A DNA stretch of 64,000 nucleotides. It comes from Cadophora sp. MPI-SDFR-AT-0126. Lineage: Eukaryota; Ascomycota; Leotiomycetes; Helotiales; Ploettnerulaceae. The notes beneath the pieces were generated by a model. The model made no database searches, was not told the origin of the DNA, and saw only the letters and a program-made list of their open reading frames with translations. The translations under genes and the position numbers were made by a program. Location of the stretch: positions 1,240,001 to 1,304,000 of the forward strand of contig JAGMVK010000005.1 of NCBI GenBank assembly GCA_020747065.1, read 5' to 3'. Below, in pieces: positions 10,301 through 21,460 of this stretch (the first letter of the stretch is position 1; every line of letters begins with the position of its first letter).

Positions 10301-12737
10301 TTGAAGTGGTGAGCTTTGGTGCTCCCATGCAGATGCCACTTGTGGATGGACATTGTAAGACTGCGAGAGATGAAATGGACAAACAGCCGCGGCAGTCAAA
10401 GTCAAGTGTTACTTCTGGTGCTTCTCCTTCGAAGTACGACAAAGGTGCCCCTCTTACAACGGCTTCAAAAGCACCTGCCACAACCGAACTTAATTTCGTC
10501 CAGCCAGCAAGCCGCCTGCAGCGACTAGCCCTCTGTGGTAGGAAAGATGCGAGTCTCGAGATCGATGCATTGTTAGCAGAAGGGGGAGGGCATTACGAAA
10601 AGGTTGCCTGTGACAATGGTCGGACGATAATGCAAATCGCTGCATCCCTTGGCGACGTTGACCTTCTCGAGAAGCTCATCGCTGCCAATATCAGTGTCAA
10701 CGAACTTCCGTGTGCTACTAATGGCCGGACAGCGCTCCAAGCAGCTGCAGAGAGTGGTGACTTGACCATTGTAAGTCGACTGCTAGCCGCTGGTGCTGAC
10801 CCCAATGGACCTGTGAGCCTTTCGGTAAGTTCTCCCCCCTACCCAATCTAGAGTGTCAGGAGTCCTACACTCCCCAAAGTGCTCCCGAGACATGACTTTA
10901 TAGGTAATTGCTGACCTATCGATCATCGCAGGGAGGTCTGACTGCTCTAGAAGGGGCTGCGATGATTGGTCATGTTGAAATTCTGGGTCGCTTACTTCAA
11001 CATGGCGCCTCGATTCGCTCACATCGCACACGCAAGTCCGCACTTCATCATGCTGCAGAGAACGGGCACGAGACTGCTGTGGCAATTCTTCTTGCCTACG
11101 GCTTTGACCCAGAGGCACATGTTGAGCTCCCCAATGATAAAAGGAGGAACACCGGTTACAGCTTGGGGATAATGTTCACGCCGTCAGAGATGGCTGCGAA
11201 AAATGGTCACATTGGAGTCCTGAAAGTGCTAAGAAACAACGGTGCTGTCACCAATCCTGTTAGCACAGCTTGTCAGTACGGGCATATTCAGATAGTTGAG
11301 TGGCTTTTGGATGTTTCCAGAAAAGAGGAGGCCGAGAGACAGGCAATTCGACTTGTTCAAGAACAGGATGACGATGAGATTGACGAAGACACCAGATATC
11401 GGGGTTATTACAGCTACAGCCGCTTCCACAAGAACTCCGATGATTATAATTATCCTGAGCGAGATGGATTTAAAGGAGAAGTTGATCGGCTCTTGGAAAT
11501 TGCCGCAGAGCATGGCCAACTAGAAGTGCTGAAACTACTTCTTGACAATGGAGCCTTGCTTCGCATTCCCGGCCATGGAACTGAAGTTGAACCCGACGAC
11601 CAGGACCCGAATATCACACATGGGCAGACACGAACGTATTATGACACAACTCTACTACACAAAGCAGCCAAGAGCAGTAGAGTCGAGACTGCGGCTTATC
11701 TCTTGACGCGAGGCTTCGAATTGGAAGAGTCCCGAGCCTACAACCAGGAGACCCCTCTCATGGTTGCTGCCCAAGAAGGACAAGTGGCAACATTTGAGTT
11801 TCTCGTGGCCAAAGGCGCCAACGTCCATGCAGTAGATGAATCAGGAGAGACAGTGACTATCATAGCGGCGAGAAGTGGCTCGGAAGACATTCTACGACTC
11901 CTGTTCAGTCACGATGTTGACCTCACGAAGATGGGCAGGTACTCGGTATCAGCATTGACTGCTGCGCTTAGTTCAGGTCATCAGTCTGTCGCCAGGCTCA
12001 TATTGGAACAGCTCGACAAACAGAAGGAAAAGAGTGGCTACAATGCTTGTCTTAGAGGTGCTCTTGATATTGCCTCAGAAAAGGCTATGGTACCTTTCGT
12101 TCGCGAACTGCTCGGGCGAAGTGCTGACTTCGACTTCAACCATTCTCTTCAACACATGGGCGATCGGATTCGTGGAGAAGTAGATGTAGATGACGCCATT
12201 GAATGTGCACGTCTACTGACTGCACAGGGAGGCACCGTTACTGACTTGTCGAAAATCTTGAAGCAGCTAGAGTATGACGAGAAGTCTGGGCTGGCGACCG
12301 TCTTTGCGCAAAGCTACAAGGGAGGTCCTCAAAAACATGACATCAAGTGGGTAGGGCATATCGAGCACGCCGCCAAAATCGGCAATGTGGAGTATGCTCG
12401 GGCGTTGATCATGGCATATCGTTTGGAACTGGGCGAGAAAGACGGCCGGCAAGCGTTCATTCCCTGGGATTGGACACTCAAGATTGGATTCCACGCAGCT
12501 GTAGAGTCTGGGCAGTTTGAGATCGTCGATCTTTTGCTTGACGCATCTTCCAAAGAGGACGCAAGAAGGTATCTGGACGGTGTGTCGCGACGACTTGGGC
12601 CAAAGGATCATGCAAGACGGTATTTGGAAGAAAGATATGTCTTGAATGCTCCAGAGGCCGTGCCAAGCTACCAAAATCAGCAGCATTGGGGTGATAGCTT
12701 CAGGAGGCCAGGACGGTATCTGGGCTTTGATCTTTGA
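7374..12737 (+). CDS. Large multidomain protein: fungal STAND-type N-terminus, conserved central region, RING finger, ankyrin repeats
   Basis: Best model: exons 7374-9635, 9754-10824 and 10932-12737 (about 1712 aa). The start MDPLSIAASVAGLLTLTVQV is the helical N-terminal domain typical of fungal STAND/NLR-like proteins. A Ser-rich linker follows. A conserved central region spans roughly aa 270-880 and includes AMTFSGEPPLYRH and MPLGSGYTAEGQITGQE near aa 539; I know such segments only from uncharacterised proteins. Near aa 892-935 is a C3HC4 RING finger (CVVC, CNHVFCGLC, CAAC), implying E3 ubiquitin-ligase potential. At least eight ankyrin-type repeats follow from about aa 1016 (GRTALQAAAESGDLTIVSRL, TPLMVAAQEGQVATFEFLVA). 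No Walker A motif is seen, so the NTPase expected of a true STAND protein is absent. Intron 1's acceptor is uncertain: AAG at 9752-9753 follows a TGCTAACAC branch site, and the CAG ending at 9777 is also in phase. Role unknown; an intracellular sensor or scaffold with ubiquitin output is my inference. Confidence 0.78.
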
Positions 12738-13307
12738 TGTCTTGCAGCGCTGAGTCTTTGTATGAAGTGCTGCTCTCGCCAGTTCGCAAATTTCTACAGC
12801 TTGACGTTGAAATCCATTAAGTCAATCCGATCAACGGACTCTCCCGTCAATTGAAAGCCGCTAGCCTAAATCCGATGTATGGTGAAGATGAGTTTCTGTG
12901 CTCTCAAAACTCTTTCTGGGCAACTCTATGCTCTGAGGTCTCTCAAGCCACAAAGTATTTGGCTCTTCAGGCTAGACTAACATTGCTCATACAGATACTT
13001 ACAAAGCTTTCTTGATTGCAAGCACTCAAGACCTCTTAGAGCAGTAGCTGAGGATATAAACTCAAGATTTTCTCATCGATCTCTTTAATGGCAATCATTT
13101 TGTAATTCTCAAAGATCATCAAGTTCGGGAACCAAGGCCCTACATAGGAAATTCAGCAGTCCGTATCGAGCCAGCACTATTTCTGTTGCAGTTGCTTGAG
13201 CTTTCCGACTTCTCACATCTCATTCTTTACCTTCTAGACGATCGAAGCATGTAAACCTCCAAGCTCATCGTTCGGGACTTCCAGAGTGATTTTGCAATAC
13301 GAATAGC
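12738..13307. other. Intergenic spacer between convergent genes
   Basis: This 570-bp stretch lies between the 3' ends of the ankyrin/RING gene and the SDR gene. I see nothing coding in it. Confidence 0.4.
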
Positions 13308-14507
13308 CTACCAAAGCGTATAACCACCGTCCGAAACAATATCAGTGCCAGTCGTGAAGCTGGAAGCATCAGATGCAAGATACAGATAAACACCTTTCAT
13401 CTCACCCAGCTCGCCAATTTGCCTGCGACCCATGGTTGTTAGCTCTGACTGCAGATCATGGAGATCGGAAGAAGACTCACTGTAAAGGCGTTTTCTCTCT
13501 CAGCTGGTCTTTAATGTCTTCAGGTACTCCGGCCGTGAGACCACTCTGGATGAAGCCAGGCGAGACAGTATTCGCACGTGCGAAGTCGGCCCATTCAACG
13601 GCAAGCGACTTACCTGTTTACGGTGACAGTCAGTATAAAACAGGTCCAATCTCGAGTAGCACTGGAGCCAATTCGCCCCTTGGAGCGTGAAAGATGATTT
13701 TGGCTGATAACCATTGACAAGTGGACGAGACTCAAACTTACACATATGTATCACACCCGCCTTACTCGCATTATACGCCGTCTGAACATGCGGATAATTG
13801 ACGATATGGCCACTCATACTCGCCGTCGCCACGAAACTCCCTCTGCGGAAATCCTCAAGCTTCTCCCCGCTAAGCGTTGTGCGTTCTTTAGCTTGACGGC
13901 GCCAGTGCTTCCCTGCTGCTCGAGCGCAGTAGTAAACACTGTCGAGGTTGGTGGCCATGATGGTTCGGTAGTGTGAGATGCTGCTGTCGAGCACGGTGGT
14001 TTCGTTCCCTGTGATGAAGGCTGTGTCAAAGATGGGGAGGATAGAAGCGAAGACACTTTCGCGGTCTAGATTTTTTGAGTGGGGGAGATAGAAACATTCG
14101 GTACATACATGCGATCCCGCTATTAGCTATGAAGACGTCCAGGCGGCCGTTGAAGTCAGAAACGACTTTGTCAACAGCGGCCTCGACTTCATCGGGTTCC
14201 GTGACGTCGACTTTGTAAGCGCATGCTAGACAAACTTTAGAATCAAGTATCCAAATCAAACGGACTCGAAAGATGTATCTGGGACGTTTTTCTTGATTTG
14301 AGCTCTGGACATACATTTCACATTGTACTTAGCTGCCAAAACATGGGCAGCTTCATCTGCTGTCGTGCTACTGTGATAGAAAATAGCTACATTTGCTCCT
14401 GCTTCAGCCAGGGCTTCTGCGATGGCGAGGCCCAGTCCATTTGCTGCGCCGGTAACGATGGCTGTTCTACCTGTGAGGGAAAACTGTGAAAGGACGGGCT
14501 GAGACAT
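13308..14507 (-). CDS. NADP-dependent short-chain dehydrogenase/reductase, L-xylulose/sorbose reductase type
   Basis: Five exons on the minus strand: 14507-14315, 14225-14109, 14065-13742, 13613-13481 and 13422-13308 (293 aa); every junction keeps frame. The N-terminus holds the classical Rossmann cofactor motif (TAIVTGAANGLGLAIAEALA, T-G-x3-G-x-G). Further motifs are the structural ANSG (LDVFIANSGIA), the catalytic Ser region (FVATASMSGHIVN) and the catalytic YxxxK (AYNASKAG). The C-terminus (YLYLASDASSFTTGTDIVSD, then GGYTLW) is the usual end of the polyol/xylulose reductase group of SDRs. These soluble enzymes interconvert ketoses and polyols (L-xylulose/xylitol, fructose/mannitol or sorbose/sorbitol) with NADP(H); the exact substrate cannot be read from sequence. 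A slightly extended loop (about TAFITGNETTVLD) lies between the ANSG motif and the catalytic Ser. Confidence 0.92.
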
Positions 14508-14888
14508 CTCGTGGTGTTGATGTTGAGATCGGGTGAAGTCTACTTTACTTAGCTCTAAGAGTTAGTACATTAGTCAGCAGGGGCGAGATTGAGATTTGCT
14601 TCTCGTGGTAGCTGTCCCAGCAATTGGCAATTACTGGTCTCAGCCGGCCAGTAGTGGTGGTGGTCAATTTATCTTTGCAAAGCACAATGGGCTCTCAGAC
14701 TGATGGAATGTAAAATATCCTACTATTCAAGACGCCGACGCTGATATAATGCAGTTCTCAAGCACACCCTATCGTGGATGCTTGCTCGAAACCCCCCCGG
14801 AACCAATCATGCATTCTACTTCCTGAAAACTCTCTTGGTGAGGAATTCCAAACTCCTTTGTTCGACATACGCCCAAATCCCATCGATC
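14508..14888. other. Intergenic spacer in tandem minus-strand pair
   Basis: This 381-bp stretch should contain the promoter of the SDR gene and the 3' end of the choline-transporter-like gene. No other feature was recognised. Confidence 0.4.
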
Positions 14889-17239
14889 TCAAGGCAGGTC
14901 CCTTTCTCTGCCTTCTCCAAAAAGATAGCCAGCCTCTAGACAATAGGCTCCTCCACCAGCCATACCTCTCTCGCTTCCCCAACATACCACACTTGCGTCC
15001 ACGATTCCGCTCAACACACCCTCCATCGCACCTAGGACACCCCATCCGATGAAACTGGCTACCAGACCGACAACGTACGCGTATGCGCTGCCTCTGATAC
15101 CTGCACCTTCTGGCATGGAGATGTTCAGTTGACGAGCTGTTGCAACCCAGCCACCGAATCCAAGAGCCATGGCCATAATGAACCGTGTTGCGTGGAGGAG
15201 AAGCTTTGCTAATCTGTACGGAAGGAGAGGTGTTGTTTGGTGATTTCGGGCGTTGAACGATCGGGGTGTGAGAGTTGTCGTAGGAGCTTGAGGACTGAGG
15301 AACGTCATTTGACTTAATCCTCGAGCAGAAGGATGAAGAGCTTGTGAGTGAATCGCAGCGTAGGTGAGAGTTAAGGGGTTTGTGAGTGCGGCGATTGGTG
15401 TGGGGATCAGAGAGTAGGCGAAGATGGTTACTACACTCATAAGACGGCGTGGAAGTAACAAAAGAGGAAGCCGGATGAGTAGTGCGATCAGCGTTGACAG
15501 GCAGATGGTGCCGAAAATGGTAGTCGTTGCATGACTGAATGCAGCCAAAACTACTTCTCTCGATGCTGGAGCTGGAATTGCATTTCTGTGGAAATACCAT
15601 TGAGAAACTGTCGCTCCCGTGGTCGATCTCTGGATTCCGCTAATCACAGATAAAGTCCAAATGTACATGAGCACAAAATAGACTGCCAGCCACCAACTTG
15701 TCGCATCGATAATAAATCTGGTCACTGAAGTCGATAGTTGACCCCCAAGGAATACTCTTGTGAACATTCCTAGCCACATCCAAGTCCATACCACAACGGC
15801 TCCTAGGGTAGCAAATCCCATCCCAAGAAGAGCAGGGTTGGCGGCCAAAATCCTTGAGGCAAATTCCAATATTCCGATTGCCTTATTCAAGGAGTGCCGA
15901 CCTTTGTAGATCGTGTACAGCCACACCAGAGCGAAGATGCCGGGGATGAATGACAGCCACCTCATTGCCTTGTCTTGGAGACTATGTCCATGAGCAGCTC
16001 CTTTGTAACTGGATACAAAGGGATAGAGCGAGAATGAGAATAGGATGACCGGAACCGCGAGCAAGATCAAATGTACCAAAGATCTTACGAACGACCGCAG
16101 CAAGGCAATCCAGATGAGGGATACGATGATCGACACCACAGTATCTACGGCAAATAGGTGAAAGGATGCATGCAGGGTAGTGTATATCGTATCGCCAATG
16201 TTCTTGTTGGGAGTTTCTGTATGGAGGAACACGAGAAAGAAAGTTGCAAAGAGCGCCCCGAGGCATATTAGGTATAGCGAACCCCAAAAGACATCGTGCT
16301 TTGGTGCTTCCGCCATGGTCGTGGCTATTGTAGCTGGAACTGTCTCAACTGAACTTGGAGGTCGTGATATCCCAGCTCCAGCTATACGACGTGCCTCCGC
16401 ATCTCTCTCTTGCCGACTTTGTTTGGTATCAGTGGGTAGTCTAATTGGTCCGGAGTTGGGTGCGGATCGGAAGTTCTGGAAAGCAGGCGGACTGTCCTCG
16501 ATCTCCACGGCCAGATCATCTGGCGGGTCATCGTCCTCTATCGTCGACTCGAGCCCAACATCTTCCATCCTTTCCCGACCTCTGCTACTCGCCTCACTAC
16601 TCCGCCGTAAGCTCTGTCCATCCTTGTCACTGGCTTCTTCCCCTATTGTCCCTGGTGTCCGTCCTCGCTCCCTCATGCTCCTACCACCTCCATTCCAGCT
16701 ACTCTTTATACCTCGCCCTCTCCCCCTGTCTTCAGTGGCTCTGCCGTCGCCGTCTTTGGCTGTCTCCACCGATTCATTGCTCGCCTCTGGATCGGTCTCG
16801 TGGCTCTCGTCCAAACGTGCTATGGGCGCGAACGTCCTCCTTGACTTCTGCAAAGCAAAGAAATCCGCAGTTTCTCTCTCCCGCTCCTCCTCATCGTCCT
16901 CTTCTCGGAAATCATCCAAGGCACTATGAAACAAAGGCGCGTCTGGAGGGGCGGCAGAGTAGCGGGTAAAGTTGAAGTTGGAGGTCGACTGATATGGGTT
17001 CCCAAGCCGTGAGGAGTATCCGCGGGACTGATTCCGTAAGGGCTGATTTGCTCGTCGGTATCTATCGTTGGGATTGCGTGGCGGAGGGTCGGCATTATCT
17101 GGTTGTACGAAGTTCGACAATCGCGACTGTGACTGGGCTAGAAACCTCGAAGCGTCTGAAATACAGTGTTAGATGAAGGGTCCACAGCAAAGTTCCATGC
17201 TGGCCTTTCAGAAAATCTATACTCACATTCTGAGAACAT
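14889..17239 (-). CDS. Choline-transporter-like (CTL/PNS1 family) multispanning membrane protein
   Basis: Two exons on the minus strand: 17239-17227 (13 nt) and 17155-14889 (759 aa). The start codon sits in the tiny first exon, which reads MFSE and then joins YASRFLAQSQSRLSNF. The 71-bp intron has a GTGAGT donor and a CTAAC branch followed by ATTTCAG. Without it the frame would have no ATG at the N-terminus. About the first 290 residues are polar, Arg/Ser/Glu-rich and presumably cytosolic. Multiple hydrophobic segments follow (for example WGSLYLICLGALFATFFLVF and LSVISGIQRSTTGATVSQWY), the latter matching the conserved core of the CTL family. Family members sit in the plasma or internal membranes and are linked to choline/ethanolamine transport; fungal substrates are poorly defined. 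Long open frames in other readings here (15600-14758 minus, 16180-16929 plus) are shadows. Confidence 0.88.
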
Positions 17240-18198
17240 TTTCGACTGTCATGTAGTGTTGCAGACAGTTCGAAGCTGGGGTTGTTCGAGTTGACCGATA
17301 AGGCCGTCACCGCCTGCAGAAGCGGAGCTTCGAGCTGAGTCCTTTATTGAATCTCTCGATCGAAATAATGGAAGTGAATGAGCATCCGCTGGCTTATAAT
17401 ACTGTCCAAGGGCGGTGAAATAAAGCTGATATCCAGAGACGAAAGGGAAGTTGTCCGTCCGGGTGAGAGTCAGTCACACACCGGGTGATGAGGTTAGGTG
17501 CAGTGCAGTGCAGTCTAATCCAGGCAGAACATGAGGCGGTCGGTCGGTGGGCAGAATCAGGGATCCTTGTCTTGACAAAGCCACCGAAAGATGGGATAGC
17601 TCCGTTGCCACGACTTACCTTATGCAGAAAGTATGGTTAATGGAACGAAATAGAACAATGAATTTAGAGGGATTTTGAAGTAAAGCATGAATATAACATT
17701 GCTATCTTTCATGTTGTTTTTCTGGACAATGACATTGTACTTCAGCAGCTGATAATGCTCATCGGATCAGTTGTTGTCATGGTCGCAAGCAGCACGAGTG
17801 ACCGCCGCATCTGTATCTGTATCGGAGTCAACGACGGCACTAAGATAGGGCCACGCCAATCAGTAACCACGCGGAGCTTCTGAAGGGAGCTCCAAGAAAA
17901 TCGTGGAAGTCAAGCTTGACGCTGATGAGCTGTACACCTTTTACTTATTCAATGAACAGTACCCTAATCAGCCATAAGGAAAAGCTTCAAGCTATACTTG
18001 TACGCAGCTCTTTTATTAAAGTCCAGTCAATATTCAAGGCGTTAACTCCACTTGGACGCTGTCGCCACAATCATCAACACGACTACCCCGGTCTCTAGAT
18101 CTTGATCGCGTGCCAAAAGATACCATTTGCAGCATCCACACGGCTACTGACATAACCCTCGATTACGCTCCAGCCGCAAGCCATCCTACATCTTCCTA
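17240..18198. other. Divergent promoter region between CTL-like and Rab genes
   Basis: This 959-bp interval between two divergent start codons contains no supported gene. It should hold both promoters and 5' leaders. Confidence 0.45.
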
Positions 18199-19030
18199 AT
18201 GTCCTCGCCGTCATGGGATTACATTGCAAAACTCGTCTGTATAGGCGATAGCGGAACTGGCAAATCCTCACTCACGATACGCCTATGCGAAGGACGTTTC
18301 TCTCCACACCATGACGTTACGATAGGAGTCGAATTCGGTACTTGCAGCTCAGATGTCCAATGTAGTGAGATAATAGATGCTAATGACTGGTAAAGGCTCT
18401 CGAATCGTCCCCGTTGGACCACCAAACACTCCAGCCCCAACACCAAAACCGACAGCGCGCGATCCCACGCTGCCGGAAATATCAGAAGGACTCCCAGAAC
18501 CGCGGCGCGCCGAGCCCAAAATAGAGCAGAAGCACATGAAGTTGAGTCTATGGGATACAGCTGGCCAGGAAACCTACAAGAGCGTAACGAGGAGTTATTT
18601 CCGTGGTGCTTCAGGTGCGCTGTTAGTGTTTGATATCTCGAGGAGGCCGACCTTCACACATGTCACAGACTGGCTCAACGATTTGAGGCAGATCGCCGAG
18701 CCTGATATCGTGGTTGTGCTGGTGGGGAACAAGAGTGATCTGGCCGCTGGAGATGAGAATAGGAGAGAAGTGACCAAGGAGGAGGCTGAGGAGTGGGCAA
18801 AGAAGAATGGAGTGTTGGAATACGTGGAAACGAGTGCCAAGAGTGGAGAGGGTGTTGAGATGGCGTTTGGCAGGGTCGCGGAGAGGATCTATATGAATGT
18901 TGAGGCGGGCAAATATGACTTGAATGACAGGAGGTCGGGAGTCAAGGGTCCGCCCACTGGTGGGAATAATCGAAGTGGTGTCAAGTTATCGAGAGACACT
19001 CAAAAGACCTCTGGATATGGCTGTTGTTGA
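18199..19030 (+). CDS. Rab-family small GTPase with a Pro-rich insertion
   Basis: Two exons: 18199-18337 and 18396-19030 (257 aa); the intron has a GCTAATGAC branch site and joins in phase 1. Nucleotide-binding motifs are complete: P-loop GDSGTGKSS, switch I with TIGVEFG, switch II WDTAGQE, NKSD and ETSAKSG. The C-terminus ends GYGCC, a double-cysteine geranylgeranylation signal, so the protein is membrane-anchored when lipidated. The sequence resembles the Rab2/4/14 (Ypt4-like) branch acting in endosomal recycling, but I would not fix the subclass. Unusual is a block of about 40 residues rich in Pro, Thr and Glu between GVEFG and the strand before WDTAGQE (about aa 48-92), where ordinary Rabs have a short hairpin. 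It is encoded inside exon 2, reads cleanly into the next motif and starts right at the intron. Confidence 0.92.
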
Positions 19031-20446
19031 TAGCAGTCGTTGCTGAAGCTCTCGCGACAGCTTGATCACAGACTGGGATTCGCCCGCGAATGGAGTTGTA
19101 TATATTTGCATTCATGGCGTTGGGAGCTAGTTACATACACCAAGCGCGTGGGCGGACTGTAGGAATATGATGCGAATTTGTTTACCTTTTTGAAGATCTC
19201 GAAAAGATTTAATATGGCACCAAGTTGGAGGGTTGATTCAATGGGCTACGAAATACCTTGGATGTCGAGCCATAGTCTTGCTTAACGTATTCGTTTGTTG
19301 ACTTTCCACATTTCGTTTATTTCATCTGTTACATCTTTCCGAGCGGCTGCCAACAGTTTGCCATCTCTTCAGCCAAATACCATGAAACTCCAACCAATAA
19401 AAGCCATTGCTGTCATTACTCATGTTACCGTCACCACATCATCTCCCTGTCAACTCTCTTTGTATACATATTGCTTACATATCCACTCGTGGATCATTCT
19501 ACTTTCCACCTGTTCTCAGCGTCAATTGTATTGCCACTGAGCGTTTCCCCCCACCTTTGGCAGCGCAAGGCTTCTCGGGCTGGTATTCTGCAATCTCTAT
19601 TTCTTTATAGATCGAAGGTTGACTGAATTCTGGGTATCGATGGCCAATCATGTATCTTCTCAAGGCCTCATGGCTCACTGATCTAACGAAATTATATTGA
19701 GGCTATGGGCCACAGTCTCTTTCCATGAAGAGTTAGTAAATGTGCGTCGGACACCTTGTAAGGCAGTGGAGATAATTTCCAATGCGTACCAGGTGACAGC
19801 TTTACCCTCATTAGTACAACATACATTTTGTGAAGAAGAGTGTTTGTCCATAGTAATGAGTACTTCTTACTTTATGGTTCGAAATACTTTTTCCAAAAAA
19901 GAAAATTCCTTTGTTGAAGGTTTTTTTCCACCTTCAAATTTTGCTTCGCTTTTGCGATCCAAACTCACACTGTGCTCTAGTCACTCAATTCCAACGGGAG
20001 GAGAACCTTGAAGTCGATAAGAGGTCACGCTCTAGTCACGAGGTGCGCCATCAACGTCATGATTCGGCCCCTCATCCATCAACAACTCCCCTCCTTTGTG
20101 ACGAATCTCAGGCAAAATTCACAGCCTCTAAACCTCGGTCTTTCCAAGAGTCTTCCAGAACAAATATTCCGTCGAGTGATAGGGTGATACAGCTTCCGAA
20201 TCATCAGGTTTGTGCCCGTGGCTGAGATCAACAGGGGCGATTGGGGCTGAGCAAGGTGGGTTACGTCTCGCTCACAGGTGAGGGGCAATCGAGAGCTTAA
20301 AGTCCAGGAATCTCGGTCCTTCAACCCACCTGCATTGCACCACTCCATCATCATCTGCTTACATCGCAACTTACAGAAACTGCCCAACTTAACTTCACAT
20401 AAGACCGATTTCGAATCTCCTCATTTGGGCATCAATAATCTGAAGA
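19031..20446. other. Intergenic region, 1.4 kb
   Basis: No gene was recognised here. The sequence is AT-rich in places, with short poly-A and poly-T runs near 19885-19930. It should contain the Rab terminator and the WW-gene promoter. Confidence 0.4.
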
Positions 20447-21460
20447 ATGAGCGACTTTGTGCCGCCAAGCGGGCCCCCACCACCTAAGGTTCCGGAGGGT
20501 TGGAAAGCTCAATGGAACGAGCAGTACAGCGAATGGTTGGTAGCCGATATTTCCGAGTGCAGCTTTGATCAAGTTCTCTGACAAAACACAGGTTCTATGT
20601 TAATATCTATACCAAGAAATCGCAATGGGACAAACCAACCGAGCCAGTTTACCCACCTCCAGCTGATGGCGCACCACCAGGAGCCCCTCCAGGATATAGC
20701 GGAGGCGGCCAACCTCAGCCTACAGACACGAAGCACAACCCCTACGAATCTAGCATGAACCCAAACACCGAGTCTGACGCAGCCCTCGCAGCTCGTTTGC
20801 AGGCCGAGGAGGACCAACGGGCTCGGAGTGGGATGGGAAGCCGAGGCGCACAGCAAGACTACCAAAATACTCCAATGCCAGGCCAATCACCCGGCTATGG
20901 TCAACAGCCAGGTTACGGCCAACCTCAACAATCATATGGACAAGAACTGCCTGCTAGGGATCAGAAGAAGAGCGGCGGGTTTTTAGGCAAGCTATTGGGG
21001 AAGGCGACTGGCGGATCGAGTAGCCATGGCGGTGGTGGAATGAGCTCTTTCATGAAACCGCAACAACCACATTATGGTGGCGGTGGTTATCAACAAGGCT
21101 ACGGTCAACCGGGCTATGGACCGCAAGGTTACGGACAGCCCGGCTACGGACAGCAAGGTTACATGCAGCAGGGCGGATATGGCCGACCTGGATATGGCGG
21201 CGGATACGGTGCTCCTAAGAAGAGCGGCATGGGAGCTGGAGGTGCAGCGGCACTAGGTGTTGGTGGTGGTCTGGTAGGTGGAATGTTGATTGCTGATGCA
21301 ATGAACGATAATGATGAGCAAGAAGCATACCAAGATGGCTACCGTATGTCATTTCCACCTCTTTCCTCTTGCCCTATTACTCAGAACTCACACTAACGAA
21401 CTCACAGAAGATGGTAACGACGATGGAGGAGACTTTGGAGGCGATGATGGCGGAGAGTAA
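20447..21460 (+). CDS. WWM1: WW-domain protein with Gly/Tyr/Gln-rich tail (Wwm1-like)
   Basis: Three exons: 20447-20535, 20592-21343 and 21408-21460 (297 aa). Intron 1 interrupts the WW domain itself, between the second-strand Trp codon and FYVN. The domain reads [16 protein letters not shown], then [18 protein letters not shown], with both signature Trp residues and the terminal Pro. An acidic helix ([18 protein letters not shown]) follows. Next is a low-complexity region with repeated [12 protein letters not shown] units at 20870-21210, a Gly/Ala stretch, and an Asp/Gly-rich end. Yeast Wwm1 has the same N-terminal WW domain followed by a Gln/Gly/Tyr-rich part and interacts with the metacaspase Yca1. 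Binding to proline-rich ligands follows from the domain; the metacaspase link is inferred from yeast. The tail looks prion-like or phase-separating. Confidence 0.85.
20871..21215 (+). repeat. Imperfect GYGQ-type coding repeats in the WW-domain gene
   Basis: Many short imperfect repeats of the type CAGCCCGGCTACGGA or CAAGGTTACGGA encode Gly-Tyr-Gly-Gln/Pro units, broken in the middle by a Ser/Gly/Lys segment. They lie wholly inside exon 2 and keep frame. Confidence 0.7.

Noticed and set aside
14758..15600. 280-codon minus-strand ORF
   Set aside because: It is an alternative frame within the same strand as the choline-transporter-like gene, Cys/Arg/Ser-rich and without domains, while the other frame encodes clear membrane helices.
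16180..16929. 249-codon plus-strand ORF
   Set aside because: It is antisense to the Ser/Arg/Glu-rich N-terminal part of the choline-transporter-like gene; its Ser/Leu-rich composition is the mirror of that coding sequence.
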